From contig SHYI01000026.1 of NCBI GenBank assembly GCA_009692905.1, positions 1 through 10,489 on the forward strand: a stretch of 10,489 nucleotides of DNA, read 5' to 3'. Source of the stretch: Chloroflexota bacterium (GTDB taxonomy: Bacteria; Chloroflexota; Limnocylindria; Limnocylindrales; Limnocylindraceae). The position numbers and the translations under genes were made by a program. Shown in pieces: positions 4,802-10,489 of the stretch; within the stretch, counting starts at the first letter, position 1; the number at the start of each line of letters is the position of its first letter. The notes beneath the pieces are model-generated. The model worked only from the letters and a program-made list of their open reading frames with translations. It searched no databases and had not been told where the DNA came from.

Positions 4802-7489
4802 CTAGCGGTCGAGAACGAAGACCGGAAGGCGATCAGGGTCGATGCCGAGCTCCTTGATCGCCGCGGCCGCCTCGGCTGGCGTGCGCTCGCCGCCACGCGC
4901 CAGGGCCACCATCGCGGCGGCGGTGATGTGCTTGGCATCAACCGAGAAGAACTCACGGAGCGCCTCGCGGGTATCGCTCAGACCGAAGCCGTCGGTACCG
5001 AGCACCAGATACGGCACATCGATCCAGGGGGCGAGAAGGTCAGGGAGCGCGGTCACCCAGTCGCTGGCGGCAACGATCGGCGCGCCGCTGCTGCCGAGCT
5101 GATCCTGCATCCACGAGGTTCGCGGCGCACTCTCAGGGTGGCGTCGATTCCAGCGTTCAACAATGAGCGCTTCGCGGCGCAACTCTGAATACGAGGTGGC
5201 GGACCAGATCTCGGCACGCACGCCGAACCGTTCACGCAGCAGGTCGCGCGCGGCGAGCACCTCGCCCATGATCGCGCCCGAGCCGAAGAGGCGAACGATT
5301 GGTCCGCTCGCGCTGGCATCCGCCTCGGCGAAGCGATAGAGGCCGCGATGAATCCCCTCATCGACATGCGCGCCCTCAGGGCGCGCCGGCTGCGCCTGGT
5401 TCTCGTTGTAGATCGTCAGGTAGTAGAGGATGTCTTCGCGACCACCGTGCATGCGATCCATGCCGCGGCGAATCAGTGCCGCCATCTCATAGGCGAATGA
5501 CGGGTCGTAGGCGGCGACATGCGGATGCAGATGCGCGATCAGCTGCGAGTGACCATCGTCGTGCTGCAGCCCTTCACCGGCAAGTGTCGTACGACCGGCC
5601 GTGGCACCAATCAAGAAGCCGCGGCCGCGTGCATCGCCCACCTGCCAGATCTGATCGCCCACGCGCTGGAAGCCGAACATGGAGTAGAAGACATAGAACG
5701 GGATCGTTGGCACGCCATGCGTGGCATACGCCGTCGCGGCCGCCTGGAACGAGGCCATGGAGCCCGCCTCGGTGATCCCCTCTTCGAGGAGTTGACCGCT
5801 CTGCGACTCGCGATAGCTCAACAGCAGCTCCGAGTCGACCGGCTCATAGCGCTGACCGAACGGCGCGTAGATACCGCTCTGCTTGAAGAGTGGATCCATG
5901 CCGAAGGTGCGCGCCTCGTCTGGAACGATCGGCACGATCTGCTGGCCGATGTTCGGATCGCGCAACAGGTTGCGCAGCAGCTTGGCGAACGCCATCGTGG
6001 TGCTGACCGGCACGGCGCTTCCCGCGGCGAACTCGGCATCGACCGCCGCCTCTGGTGCGCTCCAGGTCACCGGATGCACGACACGTGTTGGGAGCGGGCC
6101 GCCGAGCGCGGCGCGGCGCTCGTTGATGTACTTGACCTCTGGGCTGTTTGGGCCAGGGTGGTAGTACGGCGCCTCGGGGATCTTCTCGTCAGGGATCGGC
6201 AGTCCGAGTCGATCGCGGAAGGCGAAGAGTTCCGCCTCGGAGAGTTTCTTCGCCTGGTGCGTCACATTCGTCGCCTCAACCGATGGCCCGAGTGAATAGC
6301 CCTTCACCGTCTTCGCCAGGATCACCGTCGGCGCACCCTTATGCGCGACGGCTGAGGCGTAGGCGGCATAGATCTTCCGGTAGTCGTGACCGCCGCGGCG
6401 GAGGCGCACCAGGTCATCATCAGAGAGGTGCTTCACCAGCGCGCCGAGCTCTGGCTCTGGGCCGAAGAAGTGCTCGCGGATGTAGGCGCCACCAGCAACG
6501 ATGTACTTCTGGAACTCGCCATCTACGGTCGAGTCCATCTTGCGTACGAGCTGTCCGCCCGCATCGTTCGCCAAGAGCTCGTCCCATTCGCGACTCCAGA
6601 TCACCTTGATCACGTTCCAGCCGGCGCCGCGGAAGAGCCCCTCGAGCTCCTGAATGATCTTGCCGTTGCCGCGCACCGGACCGTCGAGTCGCTGCAGGTT
6701 GCAGTTCACCACCCAGGTCAGGTTGTCGAGCCCTTCGCGTGCCGCAAGGGTCAGCGCGCCAGCGGACTCCGGCTCATCCATCTCGCCATCACCCAGGAAG
6801 GCCCAGACGCGGCTCCCCGAGGTGTCGGTCAGGCTGCGGTTGTGGAGGTAGCGGTTGTAGCGCGCCTGATAGATCGAACCGATGCCACCGAGGCCCATAG
6901 AGACGGTTGGGAACTCCCAGAAGTCCGGCAAGAGGCGTGCATGCGGGTACGAGGGGAGGCCGCCGTGTCCGGCTGTCTCTTGGCGGAAGCGGTCGAGCTG
7001 CGGTGCGCTGATGCGCCCCTCGAGATAGGCGCGCGAATAGATGCCGGGGGCGGCATGCCCCTGATAGAAGATCTGATCGCCCGCGCCGCCCTGCTTGCCG
7101 CGGAAGAAGTGGTTGTAACCAACCTCGTACAAGCTCGCCGCGCTGGCGTAGGTGGCGAGGTGACCGCCGATGCCGGCGTGGGCCTTGTTTGCGCGAAGCA
7201 CCATGGCGGCGGCGTTCCAGCGAATGATGTGGCGGATGCGCGTCTCCATCGCCTCGTCGCCAGGGAAGGCGGGCTCGTCACTCGTCTTAATGGTGTTGAT
7301 GTACGGAGTGGTGACGAGGGTGGGGAGGTCGACGCCAAGGTCGCGCGCTCGCGAGAGGAGGCGCATCAACAGGAGCTTGGCGCGCTCGGGGCCGTGAGCA
7401 GCGATGGAGCGCTCGATCTCACCGATCAGGCGTGCCGTCTCCGTTGGGTCGGCGTCGGGGATCTGCTCAAGGAAGTCGAAGGTCTGCAC
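4802..7489 (-). CDS. aceE: Pyruvate dehydrogenase E1, homodimeric type
   Basis: This 895-residue thiamine-diphosphate enzyme decarboxylates pyruvate and acetylates the lipoyl group of the E2 partner, feeding acetyl-CoA into the citric acid cycle. The length is close to E. coli AceE (887). The diphosphate/magnesium motif starts with GDGEMDEPES (233-242) and ends with NCNLQRLDGPVRGN (262-275). Active-site histidines and the activating glutamate seen in E. coli appear in matching contexts: GIGGH (H110), QGHAAPG (H145), NVTHQ (H411), LLEEG (E570) and GLQHDDGHS (H643/H647). GTG 7489 is preferred, with a weak GTGGA site upstream. The open frame runs on to an ATG at 7726, but that part is low-complexity Arg/Gly/Pro and antisense to pncA. 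No E2 or E3 gene is adjacent, as is usual for lineages with a solitary aceE. pncA diverges 38 bases away. Confidence 0.96.
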   Translation of the reverse strand: MQTFDFLEQIPDADPTETARLIGEIERSIAAHGPERAKLLLMRLLSRARDLGVDLPTLVTTPYINTIKTSDEPAFPGDEAMETRIRHIIRWNAAAMVLRANKAHAGIGGHLATYASAASLYEVGYNHFFRGKQGGAGDQIFYQGHAAPGIYSRAYLEGRISAPQLDRFRQETAGHGGLPSYPHARLLPDFWEFPTVSMGLGGIGSIYQARYNRYLHNRSLTDTSGSRVWAFLGDGEMDEPESAGALTLAAREGLDNLTWVVNCNLQRLDGPVRGNGKIIQELEGLFRGAGWNVIKVIWSREWDELLANDAGGQLVRKMDSTVDGEFQKYIVAGGAYIREHFFGPEPELGALVKHLSDDDLVRLRRGGHDYRKIYAAYASAVAHKGAPTVILAKTVKGYSLGPSVEATNVTHQAKKLSEAELFAFRDRLGLPIPDEKIPEAPYYHPGPNSPEVKYINERRAALGGPLPTRVVHPVTWSAPEAAVDAEFAAGSAVPVSTTMAFAKLLRNLLRDPNIGQQIVPIVPDEARTFGMDPLFKQSGIYAPFGQRYEPVDSELLLSYRESQSGQLLEEGITEAGSMASFQAAATAYATHGVPTIPFYVFYSMFGFQRVGDQIWQVGDARGRGFLIGATAGRTTLAGEGLQHDDGHSQLIAHLHPHVAAYDPSFAYEMAALIRRGMDRMHGGREDILYYLTIYNENQAQPARPEGAHVDEGIHRGLYRFAEADASASGPIVRLFGSGAIMGEVLAARDLLRERFGVRAEIWSATSYSELRREALIVERWNRRHPESAPRTSWMQDQLGSSGAPIVAASDWVTALPDLLAPWIDVPYLVLGTDGFGLSDTREALREFFSVDAKHITAAAMVALARGGERTPAEAAAAIKELGIDPDRLPVFVLDR

Positions 7490-7515
7490 GATTCCACAAG
7501 GGTAGCGCCCCGTGC

Positions 7516-7520
7516 GAGGA
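7516..7520 (+). promoter_or_regulatory. Ribosome binding site of pncA
   Basis: GAGGA ends seven bases before ATG 7528. It supports this start over in-frame positions upstream that would lie inside aceE. Confidence 0.6.
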
Positions 7521-7527
7521 TGCGGGT

Positions 7528-8118
7528 ATGGCAAAACCGCAGCGTGCTCTTCTGATCGTTGACCTGCAGGTCGACTTCGGCGACCCCTCGGGGGGCCTCT
7601 TCGTTGCCGGTGCCCCCGCGGCCCTCCCCCACGTGCTGCGCCTGGTTGAGCGCGCCCGAGCCCACGGCGAGCTCGTCGTCTGGAGTCAGGACTGGCACCC
7701 CGAGAGCACGCCGCACTTCGCCGCACAGGGCGGCACCTGGCCAGTGCACTGCGTTGCGGGGAGCCCAGGGGCCGAACTCCTCCCCGAGGCGGTACTGGCG
7801 CAACGCCCTGGTGATGTGGTGATTCGCAAAGGGGTGGCTGGCGAGGATGGCTACAGCGCCTTCTCGCTGCGCAATCCGATCACCGGTGAGGTTCGCTCCA
7901 CCGAACTTGCGGCGCTCCTCCACAGCTCTGGTGTGACGCTCGTGACGGTCTGTGGTCTCGCAACCGATTGGTGCGTCAAGGCAACCGCACTCGATGCGCT
8001 GACCGCGGGGTTCACCGTTGAGGTGGCCGTCGCCGCAACCGCCGGCGTCGAACTGCGCGACGGCGACACCGCCGCGGCGCTGCAAGAGGTTGAGTCTGCA
8101 GGCGGAGTGCTCTGCTAG
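7528..8118 (+). CDS. pncA: Nicotinamidase of the isochorismatase-like hydrolase family
   Basis: This 196-residue cytoplasmic enzyme is predicted to hydrolyse nicotinamide to nicotinate for NAD salvage; homologues also activate pyrazinamide. The catalytic triad is intact: D12 in LLIVDLQVDF, K101 in VIRKGVAGEDGYSAF, and nucleophile C149 in GLATDWCVKATA. The metal site is also recognisable in SQDWHPESTPHF, with D55, H57 and H63. The block GTWPVHCVAGSPGAEL (69-84) is typical of nicotinamidases rather than generic isochorismatases. The start has a clear ribosome binding site. The gene diverges from aceE across only 38 bases, so its promoter must lie in or overlap the aceE 5' end. Its stop TAG shares a base with the GTG of the downstream SRPBCC gene, indicating a two-gene operon. 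Confidence 0.93.
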   Translation: MAKPQRALLIVDLQVDFGDPSGGLFVAGAPAALPHVLRLVERARAHGELVVWSQDWHPESTPHFAAQGGTWPVHCVAGSPGAELLPEAVLAQRPGDVVIRKGVAGEDGYSAFSLRNPITGEVRSTELAALLHSSGVTLVTVCGLATDWCVKATALDALTAGFTVEVAVAATAGVELRDGDTAAALQEVESAGGVLC

Positions 8119-8657
8119 TGGCGCTGCTCCTGCTCGCCGCATGCGGTCTGATCGGCGCAGTACTCGTAGAACTGCTGCTCGGGCGACTGATCAACTCAGG
8201 TGCGATCCGACGCCCCGAGATCAATCTCACGATTGAGATTGCAGCACCGCGCTCCGCCGTGTGGGCGTACGCCTCAGACATTGCGCGTCAGCCCGAATGG
8301 ATGCACGAGATGAAGCGCGTGGAGATGCTCACGCCGCCACCGGTTCAGCCCGGGTCACGCGGTCGCGCCACCGTACGCATCTTCGGCATCTCGACGACCG
8401 ACGATGTAGTGATCACGCAATTCGACCCACCGAGCACCTTCGCGATTCGGCACGAGGGGAAGTTTGTTGGCGAGGGGCTCCTGCGTTTCACGGAGATTGA
8501 CGCGACGCATACGCGCATCGACTGGATGGAGTACCTACGACCGCCGCTCTTCGCAAACATCGGAGGGTTCGTTCAGCGGCCAATTCTCGGTGGGATCTTT
8601 CGGTCGGACCTGCGCCATCTGAAGCGCATCCTGGAAGAGGGCTCGACCGCGAGCTAG
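8118..8657 (+). CDS. SRPBCC-family (START-like) protein with N-terminal membrane anchor
   Basis: This 179-residue protein opens with a hydrophobic helix (about 2-21, LLLLAACGLIGAVLVELLL). A SRPBCC/polyketide-cyclase-like domain follows from about residue 37 to 172. Family signatures are the first strand and helix LTIEIAAPRSAVWAYASDI (36-54), the following PEWMHEMKRVEML segment, and the long C-terminal helix. These domains form a deep hydrophobic pocket for lipids or aromatic ligands; the ligand here cannot be told. LLLAAC resembles a lipobox, but no basic N-region precedes it, so I favour a membrane anchor. Start GTG 8118 overlaps the pncA stop (TAGTG), implying translational coupling. No Shine-Dalgarno sequence is evident beyond coding sequence. 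The stop TAG overlaps the stop of the convergent zinc-ribbon gene. Confidence 0.82.
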   Translation: MALLLLAACGLIGAVLVELLLGRLINSGAIRRPEINLTIEIAAPRSAVWAYASDIARQPEWMHEMKRVEMLTPPPVQPGSRGRATVRIFGISTTDDVVITQFDPPSTFAIRHEGKFVGEGLLRFTEIDATHTRIDWMEYLRPPLFANIGGFVQRPILGGIFRSDLRHLKRILEEGSTAS

Positions 8658-9115
8658 TTCCCGCAGGAGATCTCGAGTGGGATGGGGTCGCTACCGAAGC
8701 TCTTGAGCTGACGATCGACGGTGGCCGTTGCCCCTGGCTCAATGCGCGGCGTGGAGATGATCTCGGAGAGGCCGGCGCTGCCGATCTCGCTCGTTGTGAC
8801 CTGACAGGTGGCGGATCCTGCGGTAGCCCCCGTATTCGTGATGGTGATCGCCACGGCGAGTCCGCCAGGCACTGAGTCGGCGGCGCTCATCGCAACGGTG
8901 AATGGGCCGATCCCTCGTGACGCGCTCCCTGCGAGGGAGGCCAAAAGGAGCACCGCCGCGCCGATGCCGAGAAAGACGGTGCCGTGCGCCTGGCTCGCTG
9001 CTGGCTGCGCAAGGCCGAGTGGGTTGCAGCGCTCGCAGAGTGCCGTCTGCAACGAGACAGGCGCGCCGCAGCGAACGCACGCCTGCATCTGGTTGCGCAC
9101 CGGTGTTTCGCTCAT
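8654..9115 (-). CDS. Small zinc-ribbon protein with one membrane helix and an external domain
   Basis: I do not recognise a named family. The 153-residue protein begins with a zinc-ribbon, CVRC (C13, C16) and CERC (C27, C30). A linker and one membrane helix follow (about 45-64, VFLGIGAAVLLLASLAG). The C-terminal domain of about 80 residues is probably extracytoplasmic. It looks like a beta-sandwich of the CARDB/FxLYD-like sort found after zinc-ribbons, with the strand LAVAITITNTGATAGSATCQV (86-106). Two cysteines, C104 and C151, could form a disulfide. ATG 9115 follows the LLM oxidoreductase stop by seven bases; an open-frame extension to 9163 would lie inside that gene. No clear ribosome binding site is seen. 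It closes a three-gene minus-strand run, and its stop shares CTAG with the SRPBCC gene. Function is unknown; a sensor or envelope role is inference. Confidence 0.75.
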   Translation of the reverse strand: MSETPVRNQMQACVRCGAPVSLQTALCERCNPLGLAQPAASQAHGTVFLGIGAAVLLLASLAGSASRGIGPFTVAMSAADSVPGGLAVAITITNTGATAGSATCQVTTSEIGSAGLSEIISTPRIEPGATATVDRQLKSFGSDPIPLEISCGN

Positions 9116-9122
9116 GCGAACA

Positions 9123-9971
9123 TCATCGCAGTTTCGCCAGAAGCTGGAGCGCCTCTTCGGCATCGCGTTCGGTGCGCACCGTGACGATTAGTCCATCGGC
9201 GCCGGCGGCGTGGGCCTCTGCCAGTACCCCCTCTGGATCCCTGCCGAACGGCGAATCGATCAGCCTCTTGTTGGCACTCAGCTGGTGCAGCAGGTGCGTG
9301 CGCACCGGCGGTTCGGCGCGACCAGCGGCGCGTTCGCGCTCGCGCAGCTGCGCGAGCCCTGCAGCAAATGTTTCTGCTGGGGCCACCCACTCATCGGCAA
9401 AAGAGGCCGCAAGGCTGATCGAGCTCGGATGGTCGCCAGCGATCAGCAGGCGCAAACGGGCGCCTGGACGTGGGGCACTCGCCGCACCGTTCAGACTCCC
9501 TGGCGCGGTCAACGTGAGTCGCTCAACCGGATCGCCGCCCAGCATTGCGCGCGCAACCGCAACCTGTTCGGTCAGCGCCGCGATGCGCTCCCCCACTTCG
9601 CCGTAGGGCATGCCCAGCGCATCGTGCTCTGCAGCATCACCGCCAGCACCAATGCCGAGCGTGAATCGCCCCGGAGCGATCGCGTCGAGTGTCGCCGCAA
9701 TCTTTGCGGTGAGCGCTGGATGCCGCTTTGTCACATCGAGCACCAGCGTGCCGACGCGCAGATTCGGATTCAGCGCGAGGGCTGCGGCGGCGAGGCTCGT
9801 TGCCTCAAGCACCGGGCGCTCCGGCGCGCCACGCCCCATCAGGTGATCCCAGATCCAGAGGCGATCGATCGGTGCTGTGGCCAGGAGCGCAGCGGCGCGC
9901 AACCACGCATCTCCCTCGAGACCGATGGTGCCGAGGGCGACGCCGACTGGAATCGGCGAGGTTCGCGTCAC
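9123..9971 (-). CDS. LLM-class flavin/F420-dependent oxidoreductase
   Basis: This 282-residue TIM-barrel protein belongs to the luciferase-like monooxygenase superfamily. Supporting segments are LWIWDHLMGRG (38-48), the strand LRVGTLVLDV (71-80), and the block KRHPALTAKIAATLDAIAPGRFTLGIGAGGDAAEH (82-116), whose GRFTLGIGAG core with the preceding helix is the superfamily's most reliable signature. EHDALGMPYGEVGERIAAL (115-133) follows as in F420-type members. The cofactor could be F420 or FMN, and the substrate is unknown. Length is slightly short compared with the usual 290-340 residues, mainly from a reduced insertion region around 145-170. Start GTG 9971 lies 11 bases after the upstream phosphorylase-like stop, suggesting co-transcription. 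The next gene begins seven bases after its stop. Confidence 0.87.
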   Translation of the reverse strand: MTRTSPIPVGVALGTIGLEGDAWLRAAALLATAPIDRLWIWDHLMGRGAPERPVLEATSLAAAALALNPNLRVGTLVLDVTKRHPALTAKIAATLDAIAPGRFTLGIGAGGDAAEHDALGMPYGEVGERIAALTEQVAVARAMLGGDPVERLTLTAPGSLNGAASAPRPGARLRLLIAGDHPSSISLAASFADEWVAPAETFAAGLAQLRERERAAGRAEPPVRTHLLHQLSANKRLIDSPFGRDPEGVLAEAHAAGADGLIVTVRTERDAEEALQLLAKLR

Positions 9972-9982
9972 GGGTGAGCGGG

Positions 9983-10489
9983 CTAGCGGGCGCCGAGCGT
10001 TGCGGCGGCCTTCAGTGCAGCGCCGATCGTGAGGTCGATGCGCTTGATCAGCTCATCTTCCGGGAGTCGGTACCACGGCTCACTACCACCCTTGCGGGCC
10101 TCGGCGACAACCTTCGCATCGCGGATCGTGTCAGACACGGTAAGAATCGTTCCGGCGCGAACCGGTCGACCCTTGGCACGCTCGCGCATCGCTAGCAAGA
10201 ACATTGCGGCTGACTCCATCTCTACGCCGAGATAGCCGCGGGCGCCCCATCGCGCGGTGCCGAGCGGATTCGGATCGTAGAAGACGTCAGAGGTGACGAT
10301 CGGTCCAACATGAGTGGTCAAGCCCTCGGCCTTTGCGGCTGCGACAAGGACGTTCGTCACATCGAAGTCGGCCGTTGGCGCAGTCGGCTCGTCGAATCCA
10401 AGGATTGGACCGATGCCGCTACTTGCAACCGCCGCCGAGGCGACGATCACATCACCTGTCTCAAGATGCAGGAAGCCGCCGCAGGTGCC
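9983..10489 (-). CDS. Nucleoside phosphorylase, purine-type (DeoD/Udp family), 5' end missing
   Basis: The frame is open to the window edge, so only the C-terminal 168 residues are seen. The apparent GTG at 10450 is internal, because the upstream codons read GTCGGFLHLETGD, the conserved early core of the PNP_UDP_1 fold. Further landmarks are THVGPIVTSDVFY (59-71 of the visible part), the ribose-binding VEMESAA (89-95) and TVSDT (117-121). The aspartate in TVSD corresponds to the base-contacting Asp204 of E. coli DeoD; uridine phosphorylases lack it, so purine nucleosides are the likelier substrates. The reaction would be phosphorolysis to free base and ribose-1-phosphate. It leads the minus-strand run with the LLM oxidoreductase 11 bases downstream. 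A related nucleosidase, such as MTA/SAH nucleosidase, is less likely but possible without the N-terminus. Confidence 0.85.
   Translation of the reverse strand, partial: GTCGGFLHLETGDVIVASAAVASSGIGPILGFDEPTAPTADFDVTNVLVAAAKAEGLTTHVGPIVTSDVFYDPNPLGTARWGARGYLGVEMESAAMFLLAMRERAKGRPVRAGTILTVSDTIRDAKVVAEARKGGSEPWYRLPEDELIKRIDLTIGAALKAAATLGAR

Noticed and set aside
5299..6295. Further plus-strand open frames opposite aceE
   Set aside because: They are also antisense to conserved AceE sequence, have no ribosome binding sites that I can see and no recognisable domain.
6386..7555. Long open frame (389 codons) on the plus strand
   Set aside because: It is antisense to the well-conserved aceE and its product is an Ala/Val/Arg/Glu-rich string with no recognisable motif, as expected from codon bias in GC-rich coding DNA.
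7490..7726. 79-codon upstream extension of the aceE frame
   Set aside because: The extension is low-complexity Arg/Gly/Pro, lies antisense to pncA, and starting at GTG 7489 gives the family's normal length.
7426..8142. Minus-strand open frame of 238 codons
   Set aside because: It is opposite pncA, whose catalytic triad and metal site are intact, and partly overlaps the aceE start; its product shows no known motif.
8902..9606. Plus-strand open frame of 234 codons
   Set aside because: It spans antisense to the zinc-ribbon and LLM genes, with Arg/Ser/Ala-rich composition and no domain.
1..10489. tRNA/rRNA genes, CRISPR arrays, insertion sequences, attachment sites
   Set aside because: I saw no regularly spaced repeats, terminal inverted repeats, transposase or integrase motifs, and no cloverleaf-like segments; nearly all bases are taken by ordinary genes.

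Overview
The window is a compact, GC-rich stretch of bacterial chromosome. Genes abut or overlap by a few bases, and no mobile element, RNA gene, CRISPR array or prophage is visible. The gene set points to a high-GC Gram-positive-like lineage: the DUF3090 plus SCO1664-family pair, a homodimeric AceE standing apart from its E2/E3 partners, an F420-type LLM oxidoreductase, and a lipoprotein with a Ser/Pro/Ala linker. Actinomycetota fit, as does a Chloroflexota lineage of the Limnocylindria/Ellin6529 kind. I cannot decide between them from sequence alone.

Layout from left to right. (1) 1-1216, plus strand: the end of a DUF3090 gene, then one base later a SCO1664-family gene (PI3/4-kinase-like fold). 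(2) 4674 down to 1228, minus strand: an FTR1/EfeU-type iron permease, followed in the same direction by a complete NMT1/THI5-type ABC importer in the order ATPase, permease, lipoprotein binding protein. Intergenic gaps are about 30 bases, one pair overlaps, and two gaps contain inverted repeats. (3) 7489-4802, minus strand: full-length pyruvate dehydrogenase E1 (aceE). (4) 7528-8657, plus strand: a nicotinamidase (pncA) starting 38 bases from the divergent aceE start, and a membrane-anchored SRPBCC protein overlapping it by one base. (5) 10489 to 8654, minus strand: a purine-nucleoside-phosphorylase-like gene cut by the window edge, an LLM-class flavin/F420 oxidoreductase, and a small zinc-ribbon membrane protein. 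The last shares a CTAG stop with the SRPBCC gene.

Functionally the window mixes central metabolism (pyruvate to acetyl-CoA), NAD and nucleoside salvage, and uptake of iron and a small organic ligand. The least explained parts are the FTR1 plus NMT1-type importer cluster, the DUF3090/SCO1664 pair, and the zinc-ribbon membrane protein. Nothing clearly amounts to a new defence or mobile system. The only gene-free stretch over 100 bases is 4675-4801, which holds an inverted repeat, a possible promoter and a strong ribosome binding site.
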